Positions 33,804-43,450 of a stretch of 64,000 bases of DNA are shown one piece after another; the stretch's first letter is position 1, and the number at the start of each line of letters is the position of its first letter. This stretch comes from Allopusillimonas sp008369125 (GTDB lineage: Bacteria > Pseudomonadota > Gammaproteobacteria > Burkholderiales > Burkholderiaceae_B), in assembly GCF_008369125.1 (NCBI RefSeq), contig NZ_VOAY01000002.1:310001-374000 (forward strand). Direction: 5' to 3'. Under the pieces are notes generated by a model. That model was not told the origin of the DNA. It searched no databases and worked only from the letters and a program-made list of their open reading frames with translations. A program made the translations under genes and the position numbers.

Positions 33804-35564
33804 TCAAAACCCAATAGAAAACGTATTACGCTCCTGATCATCTATCTGCGAAACCAGATTGGTTTCCCATTCCAGATACTTGCGTGCGGCTTCTTTGTTG
33901 CCGTCGTGGCGGTCGTGCACAAAGAACAAGTAATCGATGCATGCTTCATCCGGCAAGATGTCATCATCTTCTACCAGCGGCAGGCCACTGGCTTTCAGCG
34001 CCCCAGCGTCAACAACGCACACGTACACAGCCGTACAGCCCATGCGCTCGAGGTCCTGAGCCAACAGCCTTAGTTTGCTAATGCTCGATCCCAACAACAG
34101 CACGGGGCGATCTGCCTGTCCCTGATCTTGTCCCTGGCCGTCGCCCTGTCCTTGTCTCTGGCCTTGGTCATCCCCTTCCCCTTCCCCTTCCCCTTCCCTG
34201 TGCCCGTGCACATCCAGCATCGCGCGAACGTCCTGATCTAGTGCTTGCCCATCCAGCATCGGAAGACCCAGCTGCCCATGTATTTGCGCAGCCAGCATAG
34301 GCCGTATCGTCCAGGCTGCCTGCTTAAGACACACTGCACGATAAGCAGTGCTAGATCTGGCGTCGAGCAAGATTGCCCGAGGGTGATCGCGCACAAAACT
34401 GGCCAAAGTGTCGACTGACAGCTCTTTAGTATGTTCAAGCACTGGTACAAATCGCGGTGCTTCGGGCAAACCCGTTAGCGCGGAAGGGTCTGCCAGCAGA
34501 TAAACATTCCAACCCAGTTGCCTGAGCCAGCTCGCAACAGCAGGCGCACGTATGCCATCGGTGTCGCACAGAACCACTTTAGACTTACGCACACCCAAAT
34601 ACTGATCCGTCGCCTGAATTAACTGCCCACCCGGCGTGTGCTGCACCAGGCTCGGCAACTCACCCAGCGCATATTCTTCGTCAGTGCGCACATCACACAA
34701 AAACACCGTATGCGTATCCTCATCCAACCACTGCTTAACCTGCCGCGCATCAACAGTCTGAATTTTGAGTTTTTCAACCAGCTTGATAGCCTGCTCACGC
34801 TGTGCAACTTTAGACGCTTCGCTAACCTGCTCGGGGTACAGGCGACTGGAGCCATGCTCTAAAGGATAATCTTCCAGATACCACCCTTGCGTGCCGTTTT
34901 CCAGTGCAAGAACCTTGTTGGGCACGTTTAGATTGATGAGCGTCTGCGCGCCGATGATGCTGCGCGTACGGCCCGCGCAGTTAATCACAATGGTGGTATC
35001 GGGATCAGGGGCTAGCTCCCTCGCACGCAAGGCCAGCTCGCCATTCGGACAACAATACGCCCCCGGGATACTCATCTTGCGATATTCGGGAACAGGCCTG
35101 CCATCGAGCACAATGATGTTTTCACGTTCGTCAGCAAGCATGTCACGCAACTTTGCGGCAGACACGCTTGGTGTGTTGTACACATGTTCAGCAAGCTCAC
35201 CAAAAGTTTTGCTGGGCAGATTCACGCCTGCAAACGTGGCATAGCCCGCTTTCAGCCATGCATCAATACCGCCTTCCAGCACATGCACATTGTCGTAACC
35301 CATGCGCAGCAAAGCTTGCCCCGCCGCCCGCACTGCGCCACGGGTTTGCCCGTCACCGTATATGGCAATGCGCGTAGCCTTGCGAGGCACCAGACGCAGC
35401 ACATTGAGTTCTAAGTCGCTATAGGGCAGCGGAACCGCAAAGAAAAGATGATTTTCACCGTACTGACCGTGCTCGCGCACATCGAGCAGCGCCAGCTCCT
35501 CAGCATCGTGAATCCAGGCCTTCAGTTGATGGGCGTCGAGGTAGCGCAAGGTAGTTGAAATCAT
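33804..35564 (-). CDS. Multidomain rhodanese (four domains)
   Basis: A 586-residue soluble protein with four tandem rhodanese-like domains. Active-site cysteine loops are visible in domain 2 (INCAGRTRS) and domain 3 (VLCDTDGIRA); domains 1 and 4 lack the cysteine. A Gly/Glu/Gln-rich low-complexity stretch, REGEGEGEGDDQGQRQGQG, interrupts the last domain. It lies 9 bp downstream of the thiol dioxygenase stop, as expected for a sulfur-oxidation operon. The likely role is transfer of sulfane sulfur or release of sulfite from a thiol-derived product. Confidence 0.88.
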   Translation of the reverse strand: MISTTLRYLDAHQLKAWIHDAEELALLDVREHGQYGENHLFFAVPLPYSDLELNVLRLVPRKATRIAIYGDGQTRGAVRAAGQALLRMGYDNVHVLEGGIDAWLKAGYATFAGVNLPSKTFGELAEHVYNTPSVSAAKLRDMLADERENIIVLDGRPVPEYRKMSIPGAYCCPNGELALRARELAPDPDTTIVINCAGRTRSIIGAQTLINLNVPNKVLALENGTQGWYLEDYPLEHGSSRLYPEQVSEASKVAQREQAIKLVEKLKIQTVDARQVKQWLDEDTHTVFLCDVRTDEEYALGELPSLVQHTPGGQLIQATDQYLGVRKSKVVLCDTDGIRAPAVASWLRQLGWNVYLLADPSALTGLPEAPRFVPVLEHTKELSVDTLASFVRDHPRAILLDARSSTAYRAVCLKQAAWTIRPMLAAQIHGQLGLPMLDGQALDQDVRAMLDVHGHREGEGEGEGDDQGQRQGQGDGQGQDQGQADRPVLLLGSSISKLRLLAQDLERMGCTAVYVCVVDAGALKASGLPLVEDDDILPDEACIDYLFFVHDRHDGNKEAARKYLEWETNLVSQIDDQERNTFSIGF

Positions 35565-35573
35565 GGTGCAGTA

Positions 35574-36167
35574 TCAGCTTGCGCTTTGACGGGTTTTAAC
35601 ACCCACCGACATGATGTTGCAGCTATTGTTTTCCATGTCGAAAGCGATGCGTTTGTCGAGCTTTTCCAACGCCAGGCCGTACATGTGCAGATGGCGAATG
35701 CCATCCTCATCATGAATACGCACCGCATGAATATCGTCTGCCAGCAAGGCTATACCCTTGCCCGGCCCGATTTGCTTTTCGCCCGTCTGCTCAAGCGTGG
35801 CATAGCCGGGCTTGTCACCATCGTCAGTGCGCTCGTAAAGATAGTTGCTCTCGGTACCTTCGACCGCAGCAATACAGGCCCATGTCGTATGGTTATGGGG
35901 CACAATTTTCTTGCCTGGACGCATAACGTTCAGATACAGCGCATACGTGCTGTCTGGCTCTTGGTGGATAAGATAACGTGCTTGCAACTCATCGCCTTCT
36001 GGCGGTGGGTAGTCATTTTCGGACCACAATTTGGTATGGGAGGCAATATCGATCAAGGCGCCAAGCACGACGTCGAGATTCTCCCGATTTACTTCCCCGG
36101 CTGTCTGGTGTTTGGCGATGTCAATAAAGCGCGATACGGCCGCCTGTCTTTCGTTTTCTGTATTCAT
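35574..36167 (-). CDS. Thiol dioxygenase of the cysteine dioxygenase family
   Basis: A 197-residue cupin. The iron-binding pair is in KIVPHNHTTWACIA and a further histidine in RHLHMYGLALEKLDKR. The sequence type resembles bacterial 3-mercaptopropionate or related thiol dioxygenases more than animal cysteine dioxygenase, but the substrate cannot be read. ATG 36167 follows AGGAGATAGCT; the frame is open to 36218. Together with the rhodanese it suggests oxidation of an organic thiol to a sulfinate. It is divergent from a LysR gene across about 140 bp. Confidence 0.88.
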   Translation of the reverse strand: MNTENERQAAVSRFIDIAKHQTAGEVNRENLDVVLGALIDIASHTKLWSENDYPPPEGDELQARYLIHQEPDSTYALYLNVMRPGKKIVPHNHTTWACIAAVEGTESNYLYERTDDGDKPGYATLEQTGEKQIGPGKGIALLADDIHAVRIHDEDGIRHLHMYGLALEKLDKRIAFDMENNSCNIMSVGVKTRQSAS

Positions 36168-36309
36168 AGCTATCTCCTGTGAGCTGTATCCAATATAGGA
36201 CGATATGGCGAGAGGCACAATTTAATAGTATTTTGTATTACATAAGCAATGCTAATATATTGACAGTAAAAACACTCCTGAGATAAGTCGTCATACCAAG
36301 ACGCTCAAT

Positions 36310-37180
36310 ATGAAAAACCTGGATCTTGACCTACTCCGAACACTGGCAACCATCAAAAAAAATTAATACATTTTCGGAAGCTGCCAGCATCCTGTGCAAA
36401 ACCCAATCGGCGATCACCCAGCAGATGCAACGTTTGGAAGCACAGTTAGAGTTACCGCTATTTCAGAAGCAAGGCAGGCTGCGTGTTCTTACCCCGCAAG
36501 GCCAACAATTGGCAGACTACGGTCGCAGGCTGCTGGCGATTAATGACGAAGCCTTGCGTACCGTAGGGCAAAAGCAGATGGAGGGGCAAATACGCTTCGG
36601 TGCGCCGCTAGATGTTGCCGATACCATTTTGCCGCCCATTCTCACGCATATTGCACGACATGCACCCAAGGTAAGGCTAGAGATTCGTGTGGATCGCAGC
36701 CCATTTCTTATGGACGCCTTGGCATCTGGCGACATAGACCTCACTATTTCTACACGCCACGACTCAGGCCTGAACGGCTTTGCCTTGCGTACCTCTCCCA
36801 CAGCATGGATGTGCGCCGCCGACTATGTACACAACAAGCGTGCACCACTGCCACTGATCTTGGCTGATGAGCGCAGCATCTTCAGGAAAATTGCGCTGCA
36901 GGCCCTGGAGCAGACACCGTTGACCTGGCACATTAATTATTTAGCCCCTACGCTAGTCGGGATTAAAGCAGCCGTACGCGCTGGCCTTGGCATTACCGCT
37001 CGCAGCGTAGAGTTTCTCGGGCCTGACATGCGTGTCATGGGCGAAAGCGATGGGTTACCGCCCTTGCCACCCATCACGTATATGCTGTGGTCTCGCAAAG
37101 ACACCATCAGCCCGCTGACTCTGCATATCTATGAGATGCTCAAGGAACACTTCGAGCAAACGGTGTCGGTTGCTGTTTAA
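36310..37180 (+). pseudogene. LysR-family regulator, frameshifted in an A8 tract
   Basis: ATG 36310 gives MKNLDLDLLRTLATIKK and a stop, while the frame from 36326 continues INTFSEAASILCKTQSAITQQMQRLE, a standard LysR helix-turn-helix. Removing one A from the run of eight at 36355-36362 joins the two exactly. The C-terminal effector domain appears intact to 37180. TTGACA at 36260 with a 17-bp spacer and ATAAGT is a candidate promoter. By position it would control the divergent thiol dioxygenase-rhodanese genes. Confidence 0.75.
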
Positions 37181-37227
37181 CTACTGAAGTCAAAAATAAT
37201 GCCCGCCCGGCGACTGACGACGACCAT

Positions 37228-37370
37228 TGTTGACAGCCTACACTCTGCTCACACCTCTGCCCGCCGGACCTTTTCATGAATGCCTGCATCCCGGCAGCAA
37301 CCAGTTTCTGAATCAACTGCTGGCGAAATAGCGCCGCACTTGGTCACGCAAGGCATCGAAATAAGCCTCA
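37228..37370. repeat. Dispersed repeat, copy 1 (partner at 45573-45715)
   Basis: Two intergenic stretches share the same order of blocks. TTGACAGCCTACACTCTGCTCA here matches TTGAAGGCCTATACCCTGCTCA there, and 33 bp around GGTCACGCA match in about 28 positions. On the minus strand both read -AYFDALRDQVR or similar before a stop, as if remnants of one gene tail. The rest of the 37181-37482 gap shows nothing else. Confidence 0.5.
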
Positions 37371-37482
37371 CCAGCAGGCTCGTCAGGCGTCGTCGCCGCG
37401 CCTCAACCGCACATCTTAGATCAAATGGCGTACGTTGCCCCATGGCTGAATTAATTCAATTCGGGAAAAAACCCAAAGCCGC

Positions 37483-38613
37483 TCAATCCAGCTCGCACAA
37501 CAGCTTAGCCCAGAACTCCTGACGCATTTCCAGCGTCGATACCAAGATATATTCATTTAGTGTATGAGCACCATCGCCATCAGCCCCCAGACCATCTAGC
37601 GTTGGCACGCCCATTGCAGAGGTAAAGTTGGCATCACTACCACCGCCAGTCATAGGAGCGTCTTCGAGCGCAAAGCCGGCCTTGCTTGCGCATGCTTGCG
37701 CCATCTGAAGCAACGCCGCCGATGCTTCTGTCTTGACCATGGGCGGGCGATTAAGCTCAACGTCGATGTCCAACTCAACATCAGGGTCTACAGCACGCAG
37801 GCTGCGCATGCGGCCTATCACACCGTCTGCCGCATCCATGTCAGGCACACGAAAATCAACAACGCAACGACATCGCCCCGGGACGGTATTGGTCACTGTA
37901 CCGCCGGCGATGGTTCCTACACTGACGGTCACACCGCGCTCGTAGTCGGTCATGCCTTCCAGTGCCAGAACCTGGTGAGCCATCTCGCGTATGGCGCTGC
38001 GACCTTTTTCGTGTTGCATACCAGCGTGTGCTGGCCGTCCCTTAACGTTCAGGCGCAGCATGCCCGTTCCCTTACGTGCCGTCACGCATTTGCCGCCATC
38101 TGGACGGGCAGGCTCACAGACCAGACCATATTTGGCATTGGCCGCATACTGTTCGATCGACGGTCGGGATGCATGGCTGCCTGTTTCTTCATCTGGCACC
38201 ATAAGAAAGTCCACTGGCAACGGCGTAGCATTGGGCTCTGCCAAGTCCATCATTGCCGTCAATGCCAGATAGATGCCGGCCTTCATATCGTAGCTGCCTG
38301 GCCCGTACAAACGATCATCCTCAATACGGCAAGGGTTCTCCTGCAAGGTACCAATCGGATGCACCGTATCCAAGTGCCCAAGAATCAGTATGCCCGGGCG
38401 GTCATCTTCTTTAGCGCGATTGGTCACGTAAACCAGCGGCCCCACTTCGTCGCCAATAGACGTAACCTCCACCCTCAAGCCGGCTTCTGCTGCTTTTTCC
38501 TGAACGAGCTTCGCCATGGCTGCAACGCCCTCACTTGAACTAGAGGGCGACTCGCAGCGTATCCATTCCTGGATACCCGAAACAAGCGCTTGGGTTTTCT
38601 GTGTATAGGTCAT
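37483..38613 (-). CDS. M20-family metallopeptidase (carboxypeptidase G2-like)
   Basis: A 376-residue enzyme without signal peptide. GHLDTVHPIG gives the first metal ligands, YGPGSYDMKAG the bridging aspartate, and VPDEETGS the catalytic and metal-binding glutamates; a dimerisation domain lies in the middle. Family members remove a C-terminal amino acid from peptides or folates. It is the last gene of a run of minus-strand genes that starts with a dipeptide importer, so peptide breakdown after uptake is a good guess. Confidence 0.9.
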   Translation of the reverse strand: MTYTQKTQALVSGIQEWIRCESPSSSSEGVAAMAKLVQEKAAEAGLRVEVTSIGDEVGPLVYVTNRAKEDDRPGILILGHLDTVHPIGTLQENPCRIEDDRLYGPGSYDMKAGIYLALTAMMDLAEPNATPLPVDFLMVPDEETGSHASRPSIEQYAANAKYGLVCEPARPDGGKCVTARKGTGMLRLNVKGRPAHAGMQHEKGRSAIREMAHQVLALEGMTDYERGVTVSVGTIAGGTVTNTVPGRCRCVVDFRVPDMDAADGVIGRMRSLRAVDPDVELDIDVELNRPPMVKTEASAALLQMAQACASKAGFALEDAPMTGGGSDANFTSAMGVPTLDGLGADGDGAHTLNEYILVSTLEMRQEFWAKLLCELD

Positions 38614-38645
38614 GGAGTGTGCTCGCTAAGTAAAAGGTTAAATAA

Positions 38646-39554
38646 TCAGGCAACGTGCTGGCCGGCCAAGGCGTCAAGCTCTTTATCACTGGGCAATCGG
38701 TTCTCAAACCACAAGCTCGCGCATGCGGCTGACATGGCTCTGCCATCATGCCCAATGCCAGGAACGGTTTGCAAGGTCCAGTTGAACGGCACGCCAAGGC
38801 GTTCTGCTTCTCGCTTGCCGGTTTCAAAATAATGATGCGCCCGTGCATATCGATGCGGGCCTTGCCGTAAGGCAGCGGCATCGGACGGCAGGTTGGGGTC
38901 GTCTGTCGCCACGTCCTGGTCGCCGGCCAGAATCATCATGGGGTAGGCAAACAGGCGCTGCAGGTTTTGCTGGTTGAGGCCAATACCGTCCATGCCTTCC
39001 GGAAAGTCATGGGCAAACGTAGGCAAGGTGTACCAGCCTGCATTGGCAGGTGCCACAGCGTGGAATGGTTCATGCGACTGACTGCTCATTAACCGATGTA
39101 CAAACTGCCCGCCAGCCGAATGCCCAAACAAATAAACCTTATTATGGTCGACGACACCCGAAGCACGCAGGCAATCGACAATGCGACCAACTGTCGCATA
39201 GGCCCAGCTATCGCCCGCCCTGGGCTTGCCATCTGTTGAGCTAAAGACGCTACCGTTGTTGTAATGCTCTACATCAGGCCAAGCTTCATCGGAGAAGGTT
39301 GGCGCAATGATCAGCAACTTATGCTTATCCGCAGCTGGTATCCAGAAATCGCGATATTCATCGCCATTGCGCAGCATGCCGTGCTGCACGATGACCACGG
39401 GCTGCCCGGGCGTATAAGCGCCCGAACGATAGGTATGCAATGTGACTGGTCTGTCTGCATTGTGTTCTTCGTCTATATACACAATTGCGTTGCGTCCCGA
39501 ATGGGCAAGCTCACGTTCCATGCGATAGATATTGGAATTGTCTGGGGAGTTCAT
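38646..39554 (-). CDS. Alpha/beta hydrolase (PHB depolymerase/feruloyl esterase-like)
   Basis: A 302-residue hydrolase. The nucleophile elbow is FGHSAGGQFVHR, and an acid and histidine region lie in GDQDVATDDPNL and VPGIGHDGRA. PVVIVQHGMLRNGDEYRDF carries the oxyanion region. No signal peptide is present. It lies 7 bp from the upstream ATPase gene on the same strand, so it is probably in the peptide-import operon. Confidence 0.88.
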   Translation of the reverse strand: MNSPDNSNIYRMERELAHSGRNAIVYIDEEHNADRPVTLHTYRSGAYTPGQPVVIVQHGMLRNGDEYRDFWIPAADKHKLLIIAPTFSDEAWPDVEHYNNGSVFSSTDGKPRAGDSWAYATVGRIVDCLRASGVVDHNKVYLFGHSAGGQFVHRLMSSQSHEPFHAVAPANAGWYTLPTFAHDFPEGMDGIGLNQQNLQRLFAYPMMILAGDQDVATDDPNLPSDAAALRQGPHRYARAHHYFETGKREAERLGVPFNWTLQTVPGIGHDGRAMSAACASLWFENRLPSDKELDALAGQHVA

Positions 39555-39561
39555 GCTGTTC

Positions 39562-40563
39562 TCAATCGTTCAAATGACAGGCCGACCAGTGATCCGGTGC
39601 GATTTCTTTTAACTCTGGTACCTGCTCGCTGCATCGTGGCATCGCACGTGGACATCGAGGATGAAAGGCACAACCCGTAGGTGGATTCAAAGGCGATGGA
39701 ATTTCTCCCTGAATCGGAACAAATGAACGGCCACGCCGCTTAACGTCGGGCACCTCGGCCAACAAGGCCTGAGTATACGGATGATTGGCCCGCGAAAAAA
39801 TCTCCTTTGCAGAAGCGCGCTCTACGATTTTGCCCAAATACATGATCGCAACGCGATCAGAAATATGTTTGACTACACCAAGATCATGGCTGATGAATAA
39901 ATACGTGAACCCATGCTGCTCGCGCAGATCCATAAACAAATTGATGATCTGGGCCTGTATCGATACATCTAGGGCCGCCACAGGCTCGTCACAAACAAGA
40001 AACTTTGGCGCAACCATCAGTGCGCGAGCAATGCCTATGCGTTGACGCTGCCCACCCGAAATCTGATGTGGGTAACGATCGCGATATTCCTTGTGCAAAC
40101 CCACCTCTGACAGCGCCTGATCGACACGTGCGCCAATTTGCCCGGTAGGCGACAACTTGTGTACACGCAAGGCTTCGCCCAGAATCTGGTGTAATCGCTG
40201 ACGCGGGTTAAGTGACGCCTGCGGGTCCTGGAAGATCATCTGCACGCCCAAGGTGTAGTCAAGACGTTCCGCCCCCTTCATCGCGGCAACCAAGCGCCCT
40301 TGGTAAAGCAGCTCTCCCTCAGTCTGTCGATGCAAGCCTGCCACGACACGACCCAAGGTCGACTTTCCGCAACCAGACTCTCCAACCAAGCCAAGCACCT
40401 CGCCACGATTAATGGCCAGATCAACACCATTTACTGCATGTACCGTACGGCGATCCAGAGGTCTACCGGCCAGCGATAGTATCCGCTGTGCAAGATCGGG
40501 GTGCTGTTCAAAACGCTTGTGAACGTTACGCAGTTCAATGACAGGGGTGTCACGCTGGGTCAT
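39562..40563 (-). CDS. dppF: Dipeptide/oligopeptide ABC transporter ATP-binding protein (DppF/OppF)
   Basis: A 333-residue ATPase. Walker A GESGCGKST, signature QISGGQRQRIGIARAL, Walker B FLVCDEPVAALDVS and the C-terminal Zn/Fe-S-like cysteine region (CAFHPRCPRAMPRCS) are all present, which defines the OppF/DppF type. ATG 40563 overlaps the stop of the upstream ATPase by 4 bp; the longer frame from 40602 lacks support. It works with the gene at 40560. Confidence 0.92.
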   Translation of the reverse strand: MTQRDTPVIELRNVHKRFEQHPDLAQRILSLAGRPLDRRTVHAVNGVDLAINRGEVLGLVGESGCGKSTLGRVVAGLHRQTEGELLYQGRLVAAMKGAERLDYTLGVQMIFQDPQASLNPRQRLHQILGEALRVHKLSPTGQIGARVDQALSEVGLHKEYRDRYPHQISGGQRQRIGIARALMVAPKFLVCDEPVAALDVSIQAQIINLFMDLREQHGFTYLFISHDLGVVKHISDRVAIMYLGKIVERASAKEIFSRANHPYTQALLAEVPDVKRRGRSFVPIQGEIPSPLNPPTGCAFHPRCPRAMPRCSEQVPELKEIAPDHWSACHLND

Positions 40564-41546
40564 GCTTGTTCCGCCTGAAAGACAACAGGAACGTGGCAGC
40601 AAAAGCTACGCGATCCTTCATGGGTAACATCGGGGAATTTTTCTGCACAATAGGCAATGGCATTGGTGCAGCGAGGGCGGAACGCACAGCCAGATGGGCG
40701 CCCGGTCAGGCTGGGTGCCATCCCATCTATCTGGTACAGACGCGCGCCGGGTTCAGTTGTGGACGGCATGGACTCCAGCAACCCCTTGGTATAAGGGTGG
40801 CGCGGCGCGTCAAGCACATCATCGACCGGGCCGGCTTCAACAATGCGCCCTGCATACATGACAGCGATGTTATCGGCCAACTCGGCTACTACGCCCAGAT
40901 CGTGCGTAATCCAGATCAGCGCGGTATTATTCTTACGACAGATCTCTTGCATGCGATACAGAATCTGACCCTGAATAGTGACATCCAAAGCGGTCGTCGG
41001 TTCATCGCAAATAATCAGGTCCGGATTATTCAGCAAGGCAATGGCAATAGCCACCCGCTGCCGCATCCCACCCGAAAATTCGTGCGGATAGCTGTCGAGG
41101 CGTTTCTCCGGAGCCGGAATACCCACCATATCCAGCGCCTCACGACATCGTTCGCGGGCCACGCTCGTCGAAACGCGCTCGTGCGTGAAAATGGCTTCCA
41201 TCATCTGCTCACCGATGCGCAAAACCGGGTTCAGCGTCATCAGTGGATCCTGAAATATCATGGCGATGCGGTTGCCTCGCAGTCGACGCATTTGCTCTTC
41301 GTCCAACTTGCGAAGGTCTTCGCCCTTGAACAGGATCTCGCCTGCAACTACTTCGCCCGGTGGGTCGATCAGGCCCAGCAACGAAAAACCCGTCACTGAT
41401 TTGCCCGAACCAGACTCTCCAACCAGACCCAGGATCTCGCCGCGACGCACTGTCAGATCGACGCCATCCACAGCCGGCCACGCCCCCTGTTCCGTATGAA
41501 ACGCGGTACGCAGTCCGCTTACCTGCAGCAGTATTTCATTATTCAT
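40560..41546 (-). CDS. dppD: Dipeptide/oligopeptide ABC transporter ATP-binding protein (DppD/OppD)
   Basis: A 328-residue ATPase of the first Dpp/Opp type: Walker A GESGSGKSV, signature EFSGGMRQRVAIAIAL, Walker B LIICDEPTTALDVT, and a C-terminal cysteine cluster (CAFRPRCTNAIAYC). Its ATG overlaps the dppC stop by 4 bp. With dppF it forms the heterodimeric motor. Confidence 0.92.
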   Translation of the reverse strand: MNNEILLQVSGLRTAFHTEQGAWPAVDGVDLTVRRGEILGLVGESGSGKSVTGFSLLGLIDPPGEVVAGEILFKGEDLRKLDEEQMRRLRGNRIAMIFQDPLMTLNPVLRIGEQMMEAIFTHERVSTSVARERCREALDMVGIPAPEKRLDSYPHEFSGGMRQRVAIAIALLNNPDLIICDEPTTALDVTIQGQILYRMQEICRKNNTALIWITHDLGVVAELADNIAVMYAGRIVEAGPVDDVLDAPRHPYTKGLLESMPSTTEPGARLYQIDGMAPSLTGRPSGCAFRPRCTNAIAYCAEKFPDVTHEGSRSFCCHVPVVFQAEQA

Positions 41547-42460
41547 TGACGAGGATCCAGAGCGGCGCGCAGGCGATCACCCACGATATTGATGGACAGA
41601 ATCAACAGCAGCAACGCAACACCTGGGAACATGCTGATCCAGTAATCGCCCGACAACAGGTATTCAAACCCAGTTGCAATAAGCAAACCCAGCGACGGCT
41701 CGGTAATGGGCACACCCACCCCAAGAAACGACAGCGTTGCCTCGAGCGCAATGGCGGTAGCTATCTGTATCGTTCCAAACACCATGACAGGCGCCAGGCA
41801 GTTGGGCAGAAGATGAAAGACCATGATGCGCCAGGCGGGGAAACCCAGATTGGCAGCCGCTTCCACGTATTCTTTACGACGCTCCTGCAACGCACGACTT
41901 CGCATGATGCGCGCATAATGCGCCCATTGCACCACGACAAGCGCGAGAATCACCTTATCGACGCCACGACCCATCATGGCCAACAATACCAGGGCGACCA
42001 ATATCGTGGGAAACCCGAGCATGAAGTCGACCACGCGCATGATTAGCGTATCGACAAACCCGCCGATATATGCCGCCATCAAGCCCGCCAGGCTCCCTAT
42101 AGTGGCGGCCAAGCTTACCGCAGACAAACCTACGATCAGGCTTATACGTAGACCATAAAGAATGGCGCTAAGCATGTCTCGGCCTTGATCGTCTGTACCA
42201 AGCCAGTAGACGTGGCCATCCATTGATTCTGCGCCCGGCGCCAGTCGCCCATCGAGCAGATTCAGGCTGGCAAGGTCGTAGGGGTTTTGCGGCGCAAAGT
42301 ATGGCGCGGCCATGACCAGCACGATCAGGACAACCAGCGCGATGACCGACCCGCTTATGGTCGGACGGCTGCGCAGCTTCTTTAGAATACTTTTACGGTG
42401 TGGCGTCTGGATCAAGGGTTCGATCGTGCGCGCGTTCTCGCTATTTGCGGGATGTGTCAT
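41543..42460 (-). CDS. dppC: Dipeptide/oligopeptide ABC transporter permease (DppC/OppC)
   Basis: A 305-residue inner-membrane protein: an N-terminal cytoplasmic tail, a first helix near residues 35-55, YWLGTDDQGRDMLSAILYG typical of this subunit, about six helices and the coupling loop EAAANLGFPAWRIMVFHLLP. It sits between dppB and dppD with a 12-bp gap and a 4-bp overlap. Confidence 0.92.
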   Translation of the reverse strand: MTHPANSENARTIEPLIQTPHRKSILKKLRSRPTISGSVIALVVLIVLVMAAPYFAPQNPYDLASLNLLDGRLAPGAESMDGHVYWLGTDDQGRDMLSAILYGLRISLIVGLSAVSLAATIGSLAGLMAAYIGGFVDTLIMRVVDFMLGFPTILVALVLLAMMGRGVDKVILALVVVQWAHYARIMRSRALQERRKEYVEAAANLGFPAWRIMVFHLLPNCLAPVMVFGTIQIATAIALEATLSFLGVGVPITEPSLGLLIATGFEYLLSGDYWISMFPGVALLLLILSINIVGDRLRAALDPRQ

Positions 42461-42472
42461 AAGTTGTTCCGT

Positions 42473-43450
42473 TTATTGTGCAGACGCCACCAACTGAACG
42501 CGAGGGTCCAGTGCGGCGTACAGAAGATCAACGATGAAGTTGACGAGCACAAAAATCAGCGTTACCAGCATCACGTAAGCGACCACGACCGGGCGATCCA
42601 GCTGATAAACACTGTCAATCAAGAGTTTGCCCATTCCGGGCCAGGCGAATACGGTTTCGGTGATTGTGGAATAAGCAATAAGACTGCCAAACTCCATACC
42701 CACTACCGTCACCACCGGAATAAGTATGTTGCGAAGAATATGCCGCCGCACAATACGACCTGGCTTTACCCCCTTGGCGCGGGCAAACTTTACGTATTCC
42801 TGTGACTGGGCCTCAGCCACCCCTGATGCGGTCAGGCGTAATACCAGCGCAATATTGGCCAATGCCAGATTGACGGCTGGCATGGCGATGTGTGCCCAAC
42901 CATTAGCCGTAAAAATTGACCACGGTACGCCTAGTACCTGAACGGTATCGCCCCGACCCGATGCGGGCAACCAGCCAAGCAACACGGCAAACAGCAGGAT
43001 CAGCATCATGCCTTGCCAGAAATTGGGCAAAGAAAAACCCAGCACAGAACTCGCCATGATTCCACGACCCAGGAGGCGATCCCGATACAGGCCGGCAACC
43101 AAGCCCAGCGGAATCCCCAAGAAACAGGTCAGAAAAATAGCAACAATCACCAGTTCGAATGTGGCCGGCATCCGCTGCAAAATCAACGAGATAGCCGGAA
43201 TGCCATGCACGAACGATGTACCCAAATCACCGTGTAGGGCATTCCACAGAAAAACGAAGTATTGCTTCCAGATGGGCTGGTCGAGCCCTAACCGCACAAT
43301 CGTTGCCAATCGGTCTTCGGCCGTGGCTTCGGGGCTTACCAACAGCTCAATAGGGTCTCCCACCGCATAGACGGCGAAGAACACAACAATCGAAACAGCC
43401 AGCAGTACAAACAGGCTCTGGAGCAACCTGCGCAAGGTAAACAATGCCAC
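42473..43450 (-). CDS. dppB: Dipeptide/oligopeptide ABC transporter permease (DppB/OppB)
   Basis: A 325-residue permease with six helices. The N terminus MALFTLRRLLQSLFVLLAVS and the segment GDLGTSFVHGIPAISLILQR are typical of DppB/OppB, and the coupling loop lies in ARAKGVKPGRIVRRHILRN. It is preceded by 356 bp with a terminator-like hairpin, so it may depend on read-through from dppA or on its own promoter. Confidence 0.92.
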   Translation of the reverse strand: MALFTLRRLLQSLFVLLAVSIVVFFAVYAVGDPIELLVSPEATAEDRLATIVRLGLDQPIWKQYFVFLWNALHGDLGTSFVHGIPAISLILQRMPATFELVIVAIFLTCFLGIPLGLVAGLYRDRLLGRGIMASSVLGFSLPNFWQGMMLILLFAVLLGWLPASGRGDTVQVLGVPWSIFTANGWAHIAMPAVNLALANIALVLRLTASGVAEAQSQEYVKFARAKGVKPGRIVRRHILRNILIPVVTVVGMEFGSLIAYSTITETVFAWPGMGKLLIDSVYQLDRPVVVAYVMLVTLIFVLVNFIVDLLYAALDPRVQLVASAQ

